Below, piece by piece: positions 53,940-61,864 of a stretch of DNA of 64,000 bases. The DNA comes from Liquorilactobacillus mali KCTC 3596 = DSM 20444 (GTDB taxonomy: Bacteria > Bacillota > Bacilli > Lactobacillales > Lactobacillaceae). Within the stretch, counting starts at the first letter, position 1. Each line of letters starts with the position of its first letter. A model generated the notes under the pieces. The model saw only the letters and a program-made list of their open reading frames with translations, was not told the DNA's origin and did no database searches. The stretch lies in the NCBI RefSeq assembly GCF_000260415.1, contig NZ_BACP01000003.1, positions 1 through 64,000 on the forward strand. Direction: 5' to 3'. Both the position numbers and the translations under genes were made by a program.

Positions 53940-54031
53940 TCAATAACAACTAATCCTGTATTGTTGAATACAAAGATTGGTTGTTTTTTTAAAATTTTGC
54001 GTGTATACAATTTAGTGGGAGGCATTTAATA

Positions 54032-55270
54032 ATGCATGCAGAAATAATCGCGGTTGGAACAGAGATTCTCTTAGGACAGATTGTTAATACTAATGCTACT
54101 TTTGTTGCAAAAAGGTTGGCAGACATGGGGATTGATGTTTATTTTGAATCTGTAGTTGGAGATAATGAAGGACGTCTTTTAGGTGAGGTTAAGAGGGCTG
54201 CCTCTAGGAGTGAGCTTGTAATTTTGATAGGAGGGCTTGGACCGACAAAAGATGATTTAACAAAACAAACTGTTGCAGAGTTTTTAGGAAAAGATCTTGT
54301 TGAAGATGAAGCAGCGATGGCTAAAATTACGCGCTATTATGCTGAAACTGGAAAAACAATGACTGAGAACAACAAAATACAAGCACTTTATATTCAAGAT
54401 TCTATTGCTTTAAAAAACGAAACTGGATTTGCAGTAGGAAATTATTTTAAGAATGCAAATGGAACGGATTTTTTGTTGTTGCCTGGTCCGCCTAGTGAAA
54501 TGAAACCAATGTTCGCTCATCAAGCACAGCCAAGACTGCAAGAGACTTATTTTAATGATCATCGATTATTTTCAAGAGTATTACGCTTTTTCGGAATAGG
54601 TGAGTCAATGTTGGTTACAAAATTAGCTGATTTAATTGATGGACAATCTAATCCGACGATTGCACCATATGCAAAAACCAGCGAGGTTACTTTGAGGTTA
54701 ACGGCAAGTAGTGAAACAGAAGCTGTTGCTAAAAAAATGTTAGATGAACTAGAGAACGAGATAAATGAACGTGTTGGTGAATTTATGTATGGATACGGCG
54801 ACGATAATAGTTTGGTCGCAGTTGTAGTGGATCAATTAAAAAAAAGCAAACTGACAATTGCAGCTGCAGAGAGTCTCACTGCTGGTAAATTTCAATCTAC
54901 TCTAGGAAGTGTTCCTGGTGTTTCAACTGTGTTTTATGGTGGAGTAGTCACTTATTCAAACCAAACTAAGGAACATTTGTTAGGTGTTTCTCATGAGACA
55001 TTAGAAAATGAAGGAGCTGTGAGTGAACAAACAGCCAAAGAAATGGCTGATTCTGTAAGAGAAAAACTTGGAACAGATATTGGAATTTCCTTTACCGGAG
55101 TTGCGGGTCCCACAGAATTAGAAGGACAACCAGTTGGAACGGTTTGGATAGGTCTTGCAATGAAAGGTCAGAAAACAACTGCAAAGTTATATCATTTCTC
55201 AAGTAATCGCTATTTTATAAGAGAAAGAGCGGTATTATCTGGTCTTGATTACATAAGAAGGTCTCTTTAA
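54032..55270 (+). CDS. cinA: CinA competence/damage-inducible protein
   Basis: A 412-residue two-domain protein: the N-terminal MoaB-like domain (A-V-G-T-E-I-L-L-G-Q-I-V-N-T-N; G-G-L-G-P-T-K-D-D) and C-terminal CinA nicotinamide-nucleotide amidase domain (A-A-E-S-L-T-A-G-K; G-V-A-G-P-T). In family members it recycles NMN or hydrolyses ADP-ribose, and in streptococci it tethers RecA during transformation. It lies directly upstream of recA. GGGAGGC precedes the ATG. Confidence 0.96.
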   Translation: MHAEIIAVGTEILLGQIVNTNATFVAKRLADMGIDVYFESVVGDNEGRLLGEVKRAASRSELVILIGGLGPTKDDLTKQTVAEFLGKDLVEDEAAMAKITRYYAETGKTMTENNKIQALYIQDSIALKNETGFAVGNYFKNANGTDFLLLPGPPSEMKPMFAHQAQPRLQETYFNDHRLFSRVLRFFGIGESMLVTKLADLIDGQSNPTIAPYAKTSEVTLRLTASSETEAVAKKMLDELENEINERVGEFMYGYGDDNSLVAVVVDQLKKSKLTIAAAESLTAGKFQSTLGSVPGVSTVFYGGVVTYSNQTKEHLLGVSHETLENEGAVSEQTAKEMADSVREKLGTDIGISFTGVAGPTELEGQPVGTVWIGLAMKGQKTTAKLYHFSSNRYFIRERAVLSGLDYIRRSL

Positions 55271-55273
55271 TAT

Positions 55274-55324
55274 CGAACTTTTGTTCGTTTTTGGCTTGCT
55301 TTTTTTAGAATTAATCTGTATTAT
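55274..55324 (+). promoter_or_regulatory. recA promoter with SOS (LexA) box
   Basis: CGAACTTTTGTTCG (55274-55287), a perfect inverted repeat in its arms, lies just upstream of -35 TTGCTT (55296-55301) and -10 TATTAT (55319-55324). It calibrates the host LexA motif in this genome. Confidence 0.88.
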
Positions 55325-55370
55325 AAGACTGTAAAGAATTGTTTATACGGTATTATTAGGAGGAGTAAAT

Positions 55371-56411
55371 TTGGCTGATGAACGACAAGCAGCTCTTGAT
55401 GCTGCGTTGAAAAAGATAGAAAAGAATTTTGGCAAGGGATCGATTATGCGTATGGGCGAAAAGGCCGATACACAAATTTCAACAGTTTCAAGTGGCTCAC
55501 TTGCACTTGATGAAGCTCTTGGCGTCGGCGGATATCCTCGTGGGAGAATCGTTGAAGTCTACGGACCTGAAAGCTCAGGTAAAACGACAGTGGCACTTCA
55601 TGCTGTTGCCGAAGTTCAAAGTAATGGCGGTGTGGCAGCGTATATTGATGCTGAGAATGCGTTGGATCCAGCTTATGCGACAAAGCTAGGTGTCAATATT
55701 GATGAATTGCTTCTTTCACAGCCAGATACTGGTGAACAAGGATTAGAGATTGCGGACGCACTTGTTTCTTCAGGTGCGATTGACATTGTCGTTATCGATT
55801 CTGTTGCAGCTTTGGTTCCCCGTGCTGAAATTGAAGGCGAAATGGGTGATGCTCATGTTGGCTTACAAGCAAGATTGATGTCACAAGCGTTACGTAAATT
55901 GTCTGGGACTATTAACAAAACAAAAACGATTGCGATTTTTATTAACCAAATTCGTGAAAAAGTCGGAGTTATGTTTGGTAATCCAGAAATTACACCGGGT
56001 GGTCGTGCACTTAAGTTTTATTCAACTGTTCGTCTGGAAGTCAGGAGAGCTGAACAGATAAAAGATGGAACTGAAATTATAGGTAACCGTGTAAAAATAA
56101 AAGTTGTAAAGAACAAGGTTGCTCCACCCTTTAAACGTGCGGAAGTTGACATTATGTACGGTGAAGGAATTTCAAAAACTGGTGAGCTTGTTGATATGGC
56201 AGTTGAAAAAGATATTATTAAGAAAAGTGGTTCTTGGTATTCTTATGGTGAAGATCGAATTGGTCAAGGCAGAGAGAATGCAAAACAATATTTAGCAGAT
56301 AACCCTGAAGTTATGCACGAAATTATGTTGAAAGTAAGACAGGCATATGGAATTGCAGATGAAGGAGAAACTGCTGAAATTTCAACTGAACTACCACTGG
56401 ATAATGAATAA
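55371..56411 (+). CDS. recA: Recombinase RecA
   Basis: Homologous recombination and SOS coprotease, 346 residues. It has Walker [16 protein letters not shown], the L2 loop region [17 protein letters not shown], and an acidic C-terminus. It starts at TTG 55371 behind AGGAGGAG. The usual downstream rny gene is absent; a Crp/Fnr regulator follows instead. Confidence 0.98.
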   Translation: MADERQAALDAALKKIEKNFGKGSIMRMGEKADTQISTVSSGSLALDEALGVGGYPRGRIVEVYGPESSGKTTVALHAVAEVQSNGGVAAYIDAENALDPAYATKLGVNIDELLLSQPDTGEQGLEIADALVSSGAIDIVVIDSVAALVPRAEIEGEMGDAHVGLQARLMSQALRKLSGTINKTKTIAIFINQIREKVGVMFGNPEITPGGRALKFYSTVRLEVRRAEQIKDGTEIIGNRVKIKVVKNKVAPPFKRAEVDIMYGEGISKTGELVDMAVEKDIIKKSGSWYSYGEDRIGQGRENAKQYLADNPEVMHEIMLKVRQAYGIADEGETAEISTELPLDNE

Positions 56412-56582
56412 ATCAATAAAATAAGAAAGTCAAAAGGAATTTAACGTACTATTCATTCTTGATGGATAATATGCTAAATTTCTTTTTTTGCGTAGTTATA
56501 TGCAAAGTAATAGTTATTATATTAAATAAATATATATTTTTATTTAATATAATAGAATATAATCTATATAAGGGGGGATAAT

Positions 56583-57305
56583 ATGGAAAATCAGGGGCTT
56601 ATGCAACAGGATAATTTAAGCTTGGTGCTTTGTGAGTTAAGGAAAAAGGAATTATTTTCGTTATTTGAAGAAGCAAGAGTACTTTCAATTTTAGAAAAAT
56701 CAGTGGTATTACGGTATAAACGTGGTGAGAGATTAATATTTGATAGCAACAGGAAACAAAGATTCTTTTTTTTGACACAAGGAATAGTTAATATAAATGT
56801 GTATAGTTGCAATGGGGAGGCTGAAGGATCATTCTTCTTGGGGAAGAATGAATTCTTGCCGTTTTCGATGATTTTGAAAAGTACCTTAAGAAATTTTAAT
56901 CTGGTAGCCTGTACAGATATAACAATTGTAGCAATAACGAAAAATGATTTTGAAAAAATGGTTCATAACGATATCGCAATTGAGAATTTTTTGGATGACA
57001 AAAAAAGTAATATTATTGCTGATTTCTTAAAATGTAATATGATAAATTCGTATGCTCAACCACAGATGAGGGTTATTTTGATGTTACAACATATGAGCAA
57101 AAAATTCGGTATGATAAATGAATCTTTTGAATATGTTATTCCTAGGTGGTTAACGCAGACGAAACTTGCTAATCTTGCTGGAACTACACGAGAGACTGTA
57201 GGAAAAACCTATAGAATGTTGAGAAATGAAAATTTATTAGTTGGTACAGCTGGGAAGGAACGGCTTACGTATTCTTTTTCTAGGAAATATAAAGACTATT
57301 TATAA
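56583..57305 (+). CDS. Crp/Fnr family transcriptional regulator
   Basis: A 240-residue regulator with an N-terminal cyclic-nucleotide-binding-type barrel (about 25-140; R-Y-K-R-G-E-R-L-I-F, F-F-L-T-Q-G-I-V-N-I) and a C-terminal HTH (L-T-Q-T-K-L-A-N-L-A-G-T-T-R-E-T-V-G-K-T-Y). The Cys cluster of oxygen-sensing FNR is not evident. argR follows 75 bp downstream; in many Firmicutes Crp/Fnr (ArcR) and ArgR proteins jointly control the arginine deiminase pathway, so an ArcR-like role is possible but unproven. Confidence 0.85.
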   Translation: MENQGLMQQDNLSLVLCELRKKELFSLFEEARVLSILEKSVVLRYKRGERLIFDSNRKQRFFFLTQGIVNINVYSCNGEAEGSFFLGKNEFLPFSMILKSTLRNFNLVACTDITIVAITKNDFEKMVHNDIAIENFLDDKKSNIIADFLKCNMINSYAQPQMRVILMLQHMSKKFGMINESFEYVIPRWLTQTKLANLAGTTRETVGKTYRMLRNENLLVGTAGKERLTYSFSRKYKDYL

Positions 57306-57379
57306 TGTGGGATAAGATTCGAAGTGATAGACTTTTTTTGCTATAATGAAACCAAAATGAATTTATGAGGTTAGTTAAT

Positions 57380-57844
57380 ATGAAAAAAGAAGTTAGACAG
57401 GCTAAAATCGAACAATTAATCACACAAAATGAGATTGGAACCCAAGAAGAATTAATGGATGTCCTAGCTCAGGAGGGTATCAAGGCAACACAGGCAACTA
57501 TTTCAAGAGATATAAGAGAAATGAGAATTATTAAAGAACCAAATGGGAGTGGACGTATCCGGTATACTATTTTCAAAGGAAACTCACCTTCTGAAGAAGA
57601 GAAGATGTATGCTGCAATTTCTGATTCGGTGACAGATGTTACATTGGTACAAACAATGAATGTTGTACATACATTGCCTAGAACCGCCAATGTTTTATCT
57701 GCAATTATTGATGATCTTAAAAAAGAAGAGGTAGTTGGAACAATTGCCGGATATGATACTATTTTGGTTATCAGTAAGAACAAGGAAGACGCTAAAATCA
57801 TGAATGACTTATTCAATAAATATTTGAGAATTGGAAGATCATGA
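57380..57844 (+). CDS. argR: Arginine repressor ArgR with an altered effector site
   Basis: A 154-residue ArgR/AhrC family regulator. The N-terminal winged HTH has A-T-Q-A-T-I-S-R-D-I-R-E-M. The C-terminal hexamerisation domain normally carries G-T-(I/L)-A-G-D-D-T, whose paired Asp bind arginine; here residues 120-127 read G-T-I-A-G-Y-D-T. Loss of the first Asp could weaken arginine sensing. ATG 57380 follows GAGG, with its own TATAAT at about 57341. Confidence 0.92.
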   Translation: MKKEVRQAKIEQLITQNEIGTQEELMDVLAQEGIKATQATISRDIREMRIIKEPNGSGRIRYTIFKGNSPSEEEKMYAAISDSVTDVTLVQTMNVVHTLPRTANVLSAIIDDLKKEEVVGTIAGYDTILVISKNKEDAKIMNDLFNKYLRIGRS

Positions 57845-57952
57845 GAGTAAAGCAATTTTTAATTATTTTTAACGCTTTTGTTTCAAAAATGAGCATTATT
57901 TACAAGTATGATAAAATCATAGAAATACTTGTAAAAGGATTGGATTAAAACA

Positions 57953-60073
57953 ATGGGAAATGGTTCTTTTTTAGAAAATTTGTTGAGTAAAGTGAAGTAC
58001 TTCTTCAAAAAATTTGGTAAATGGTTAAAAAATAAAATTAGAAGATATCAGTTAATTCGCTGGCTAATCATCGTTTGTTTAGCGTTATTTTTGATAATGA
58101 GTATTTACTTGGTCTTTATTGCTAAGACTGCAAATGTTGGAAATTTGAAAGATGAGTTGGAACAAACGACAGAGATATATGACCACTCGGGTAACAAAGC
58201 AGGATATTTGTACTCTCAAAAGGGCACGTGGGTGGATATGGATAATATTTCGTCCAATATTACTGATGCTGTTTTGTCAACTGAAGATCGGAACTTTTAT
58301 CACGAGTATGGTTTTTCGTTCAAGGGTATCGGACGTGCGTCCTTATTGTTATTAAAAAATAAGATATTAGGCAGAAATTATATTAGCGGTGGAGGTAGTA
58401 CACTTACACAACAATTAGTCAAGAATGCGTTCCTGTCACAAGAACAGACTTTTTCACGTAAAGCAAAAGAGATTTTTATCTCGATGCAGGTTGAAAATGA
58501 GTATAGCAAAAAAGAAATTTTAGAGATGTATTTAAACAGCGCCTATTTTGGAAATGGCGTCTGGGGTGTGCAAGATGCTGCAGAAAAATATTTTGGTGTT
58601 TCGGCTAAAAATGTTACTGTGGGGCAAGCTGCTACCTTAGCAGGAATGCTTACCAATCCAACGAAATATAATCCGATTGATCATCTAACAAATGCGACAG
58701 ACCGACGAAATGTTGTTCTGGGGCTGATGGTCGAAAATAAAAAGATCACAGAAGCTCAAGCAAAACAGTATAAGCAGGTTGCGATGACTGTTCATGACAA
58801 TTATCAATACGAATCTGGTTATAAGTATCCATACTATTTTGATGCAGTAATTAGTGAAGCAATTAGCAGGTATGGATTGAGTGAAACCGAAATTATGAAT
58901 GGCGGATATAAGATTTATACTTCATTGAACCAGACATATCAGACAAAAATGCAAAACAGTTTTGCTAATTCAACACTATTTCCATACAATGCAAGCGATG
59001 GTACTAAGGCACAAGGCTCTTCAATCGCGATTGACCCAAAAACCGGAGGTGTACTGGCACTTGTTGGTGGTAGGGAAGGGTCCCATGTTTTCCGTGGATA
59101 TAATAGGGCAACACAGTTGATTCGCTCACCTGGTTCTACAATTAAACCGATTGCCGTATATACACCGGCATTGGAATCAGGATACCATTATGATTCTATA
59201 TTGAAAGATAAATTACGTTCTTATGGGACAAATAAATATACTCCACACAATATAGATGATGATTATGCAGGTAATATTATGATGTACAAGGCACTTGCTG
59301 AAAGTAAGAATGCTGCGACAGTTTGGTTGTTAAATAAGATAGGCGTTCAGAATGGATATAATATGGTGAAAAAATTCGGCTTAAATGTCTCAAAAAGCGA
59401 TGACAATTTGAGCCTTGCCTTGGGGGGACTGACTAAAGGCGTGTCTCCATACCAGATGGCCGAGGCGTACACAACATTTGCCAATGGTGGCGTAAAAACC
59501 TCACCGTATTTGATTACAAAAATTGTAGATGCTTCTGGGAAAACAATTGTAAATAATAAGGTCTCTTCAAAACGTATAATCAGTAAGAAGACAGCAAACG
59601 AAATGACAAGCATGATGATTGATGTATTTAATGATGGAACTGGGGTAAATGCAAAACCTTATGGTTACACGATTGCTGGTAAAACGGGAACAACAAAGGC
59701 AGATTCTGGGACGGCCACAAGTGATAAGGATCATTGGTACATTGGGTATACTCCTGATGTTGTTGTAGCAACATGGGTCGGTTTTGACTCAGCAAAGTAC
59801 AGTCTTGATAATGAAGGTGTTCGCGGAGGGTCGGCATTATTCAAGAATGAAATGGAGAATATTTTGCCATATACTGCTAAAACATCATTTTCAGTCAAGA
59901 GTGCTGCTACTAGGCTTGCGAATACAAAGAGTAGCAGTTCTGCAAACAGTATCTGGAATGGTTTAAAAGATGCGGGAGAAAGTGTTTCTAAGTCTGCCAA
60001 TAGTTTAAAAGAGAAAGCCAGTGGATTATTTAGTGAAGGAAAAGAAAAAATCCAACAATGGTTTGGAAATTAG
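57953..60073 (+). CDS. pbp1A: Class A penicillin-binding protein (PBP1A)
   Basis: Bifunctional peptidoglycan synthase, 706 residues. A cytoplasmic basic segment and one membrane helix (about 34-57) anchor it. The glycosyltransferase has S-T-E-D-R-N-F-Y and G-G-S-T-L-T-Q-Q-L-V-K-N. The transpeptidase has S-P-G-S-T-I-K-P (Ser nucleophile), S-K-N (in E-S-K-N-A-A) and K-T-G-T-T. A Ser/Lys-rich C-terminal tail follows. It stands alone with a weak AAAGGATTGG site. Confidence 0.95.
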   Translation: MGNGSFLENLLSKVKYFFKKFGKWLKNKIRRYQLIRWLIIVCLALFLIMSIYLVFIAKTANVGNLKDELEQTTEIYDHSGNKAGYLYSQKGTWVDMDNISSNITDAVLSTEDRNFYHEYGFSFKGIGRASLLLLKNKILGRNYISGGGSTLTQQLVKNAFLSQEQTFSRKAKEIFISMQVENEYSKKEILEMYLNSAYFGNGVWGVQDAAEKYFGVSAKNVTVGQAATLAGMLTNPTKYNPIDHLTNATDRRNVVLGLMVENKKITEAQAKQYKQVAMTVHDNYQYESGYKYPYYFDAVISEAISRYGLSETEIMNGGYKIYTSLNQTYQTKMQNSFANSTLFPYNASDGTKAQGSSIAIDPKTGGVLALVGGREGSHVFRGYNRATQLIRSPGSTIKPIAVYTPALESGYHYDSILKDKLRSYGTNKYTPHNIDDDYAGNIMMYKALAESKNAATVWLLNKIGVQNGYNMVKKFGLNVSKSDDNLSLALGGLTKGVSPYQMAEAYTTFANGGVKTSPYLITKIVDASGKTIVNNKVSSKRIISKKTANEMTSMMIDVFNDGTGVNAKPYGYTIAGKTGTTKADSGTATSDKDHWYIGYTPDVVVATWVGFDSAKYSLDNEGVRGGSALFKNEMENILPYTAKTSFSVKSAATRLANTKSSSSANSIWNGLKDAGESVSKSANSLKEKASGLFSEGKEKIQQWFGN

Positions 60074-60146
60074 ACTATTAAAATGTGGAGTTCTGAGGAA
60101 CTAAAATGGTACAATTGGCATGGATACTAATAAAGGGGGCTATATT

Positions 60147-60485
60147 GTGATCAATATATATGATTCGGCAAATCAATTAGAAAAGGACTTAAGAAGTACA
60201 CAGGAATACAAGGATTTAAAGGCTGCGTATGATGTAGTTAAAGCAGATGAAAGTGCTTATCAACAATTTAAAGAATTTCAAAAAGCTCAAATTGATTTTC
60301 AGAATAAACAGGTACAGGGAAATATTCAAGAATCTGACCTTAATGATATTAAGGAATTGGGAGAACAAGTTGAAAAAGTCGAAGTGATCATGAATTTGAT
60401 GAATAAAGAAAGAGCGTTAGCACAATTGATTGATGAAATTAATCAAATCATGTTCAAACCAGTAAGCGAGTTATATCAAGGATAA
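60147..60485 (+). CDS. yheA: YheA/UPF0342 family protein
   Basis: A 112-residue helical protein of the YlbF/YmcA/YheA group: I-N-I-Y-D-S-A-N-Q-L-E-K-D-L-R at the start, then F-K-E-F-Q-K-A-Q-I-D-F-Q and E-I-N-Q-I-M-F-K-P-V at the end. Relatives YlbF and YmcA act with RNase Y in B. subtilis; YheA itself has no defined role. GTG 60147 follows AAGGGGGC; the frame is open 9 codons upstream. Confidence 0.88.
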   Translation: MINIYDSANQLEKDLRSTQEYKDLKAAYDVVKADESAYQQFKEFQKAQIDFQNKQVQGNIQESDLNDIKELGEQVEKVEVIMNLMNKERALAQLIDEINQIMFKPVSELYQG

Positions 60486-60592
60486 ATGTGGATATTGACT
60501 AAAACTACAGGCAAGGTGTTATTTTGTTGTGACTAACTTGAAGTTAGACGAAGAATTTTGATTTGTGGAACGAATTTATATGTAATCAACGG

Positions 60593-60635
60593 AGGGGATA
60601 GGACAAAATATAAATTTTGAACCTACCCCTTTTTA
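60593..60635 (+). terminator. Palindromic terminator repeat, copy H
   Basis: AGGGGATAGG pairs with CCTACCCCT (one bulge) with an AAAAT/ATTTT inner stem, then T5. Confidence 0.65.
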
Positions 60636-60661
60636 TTGTTTGAAATTAAGAGGTGATTAAT

Positions 60662-61864
60662 TTGAAATTTATTCATTGTGCCGATTTACATCTGGGCAGT
60701 TCCTTTGAAGGCCTAGATGGTATCGATGATTCACAATTGAAAGTCTTGATAAATTCTGGAATAAGAGCACTCACAAAAGTGATTGCTGTGGCTGTAGCAG
60801 AGAAAGTTGATTTTATAATATTTGCGGGTGATATTTTCGATGGACATCAAATTAATTTATCCTTGCAGCTTAAGCTTAAAAGCTTGTTTGAAGAACTACA
60901 AAATCATAATATTTATGTATTCATAGCATTCGGAAATCATGATTTTCAAAATTTAGATAAAGTTAATTTTTATTTTCCCGAAAATGTTTATATTTTTCCC
61001 AATCAGGTAACAACTAAAAAAATAATAATTGGAAATGACGAAATTGCTGTAACTGGATTCAGCTATGGTGAACGATGGGTAAAAAGTGAGATTGCGAACT
61101 ATCCCCAACATCTTGATGTGAAATGGCACATTGGCATGTTGCATGGTGCTGCTGTGGAGGACGACAGTTTACAAAATTATGCACCATTTAGACTGAATGA
61201 GTTGTTAAGTAAAAATTATGATTACTGGGCTTTGGGACATATTCATAGTCGACGCATCCTTAATGAAAAACCACCAATTATATATGCTGGCTCGCTTCAA
61301 GGTAGAAATAATAAGGAAGTTGGAGCAAAAGGTTTCTACATGGTTGGAGAAATCGATGGGCGGCTTTGTCCTGAATTTAGGAAAATCGATGGGCTTAAAT
61401 GGGAAAATATAGATAAGAGTATTTCAAAAGTTCAGATGTATGAGGACGTAGAGGCTGAATTAATCCAAGATATAGAGCATAAAACAAGTGGAAATAACAA
61501 ATTGACAGTGATTAGTATTAATTTGAAAATAAATGCAAAAAATACTGAATTGTTGGCAAATATTCAAAATGAATATCTTTTGCGTACTTTAAGAAGAAGT
61601 GTAAACAAAGAAGTTTTCATTCGAAAAATAAATTATGAAATAGTTACAGTTGCCGAAACTATTCGCCTAGACCAAGAAATTTTGGAAAAAGTTAAAGATG
61701 ATGTTTTTAATAAAGAAGTAATTAGTGATCTATTAGGTAAATTAAAGAATTTTGAATTCATTGATGATCATTTTAAAAATGAAGATGTAACCAAGGAAAT
61801 TTTAGAAAAAGCAAAGTTAAATTTGATTGAGGATGTTGATGACTATGAAGATTTTAGAAGCTAA
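60662..61864 (+). CDS. yhaO: SbcD-like DNA repair phosphoesterase (YhaO)
   Basis: A 400-residue Mre11/SbcD-type calcineurin-fold nuclease. Metal-binding motifs are C-A-D-L-H-L-G, F-A-G-D-I-F-D, F-G-N-H-D, G-M-L-H-G and G-H-I-H. TTG 60662 is preferred over GTG 60653, which sits inside the AGAGGTGA site. The next gene, overlapping by 20 bp, encodes its SMC-like partner, so the two probably form a Rad50/Mre11-type complex for DNA end processing. Confidence 0.9.
   Translation: MKFIHCADLHLGSSFEGLDGIDDSQLKVLINSGIRALTKVIAVAVAEKVDFIIFAGDIFDGHQINLSLQLKLKSLFEELQNHNIYVFIAFGNHDFQNLDKVNFYFPENVYIFPNQVTTKKIIIGNDEIAVTGFSYGERWVKSEIANYPQHLDVKWHIGMLHGAAVEDDSLQNYAPFRLNELLSKNYDYWALGHIHSRRILNEKPPIIYAGSLQGRNNKEVGAKGFYMVGEIDGRLCPEFRKIDGLKWENIDKSISKVQMYEDVEAELIQDIEHKTSGNNKLTVISINLKINAKNTELLANIQNEYLLRTLRRSVNKEVFIRKINYEIVTVAETIRLDQEILEKVKDDVFNKEVISDLLGKLKNFEFIDDHFKNEDVTKEILEKAKLNLIEDVDDYEDFRS

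Noticed and set aside
53309-54025. A 238-codon minus-strand frame over pgsA
   Set aside because: pgsA has the full CDP-alcohol phosphotransferase motif and context; the opposite frame is a shadow with no recognisable domain.
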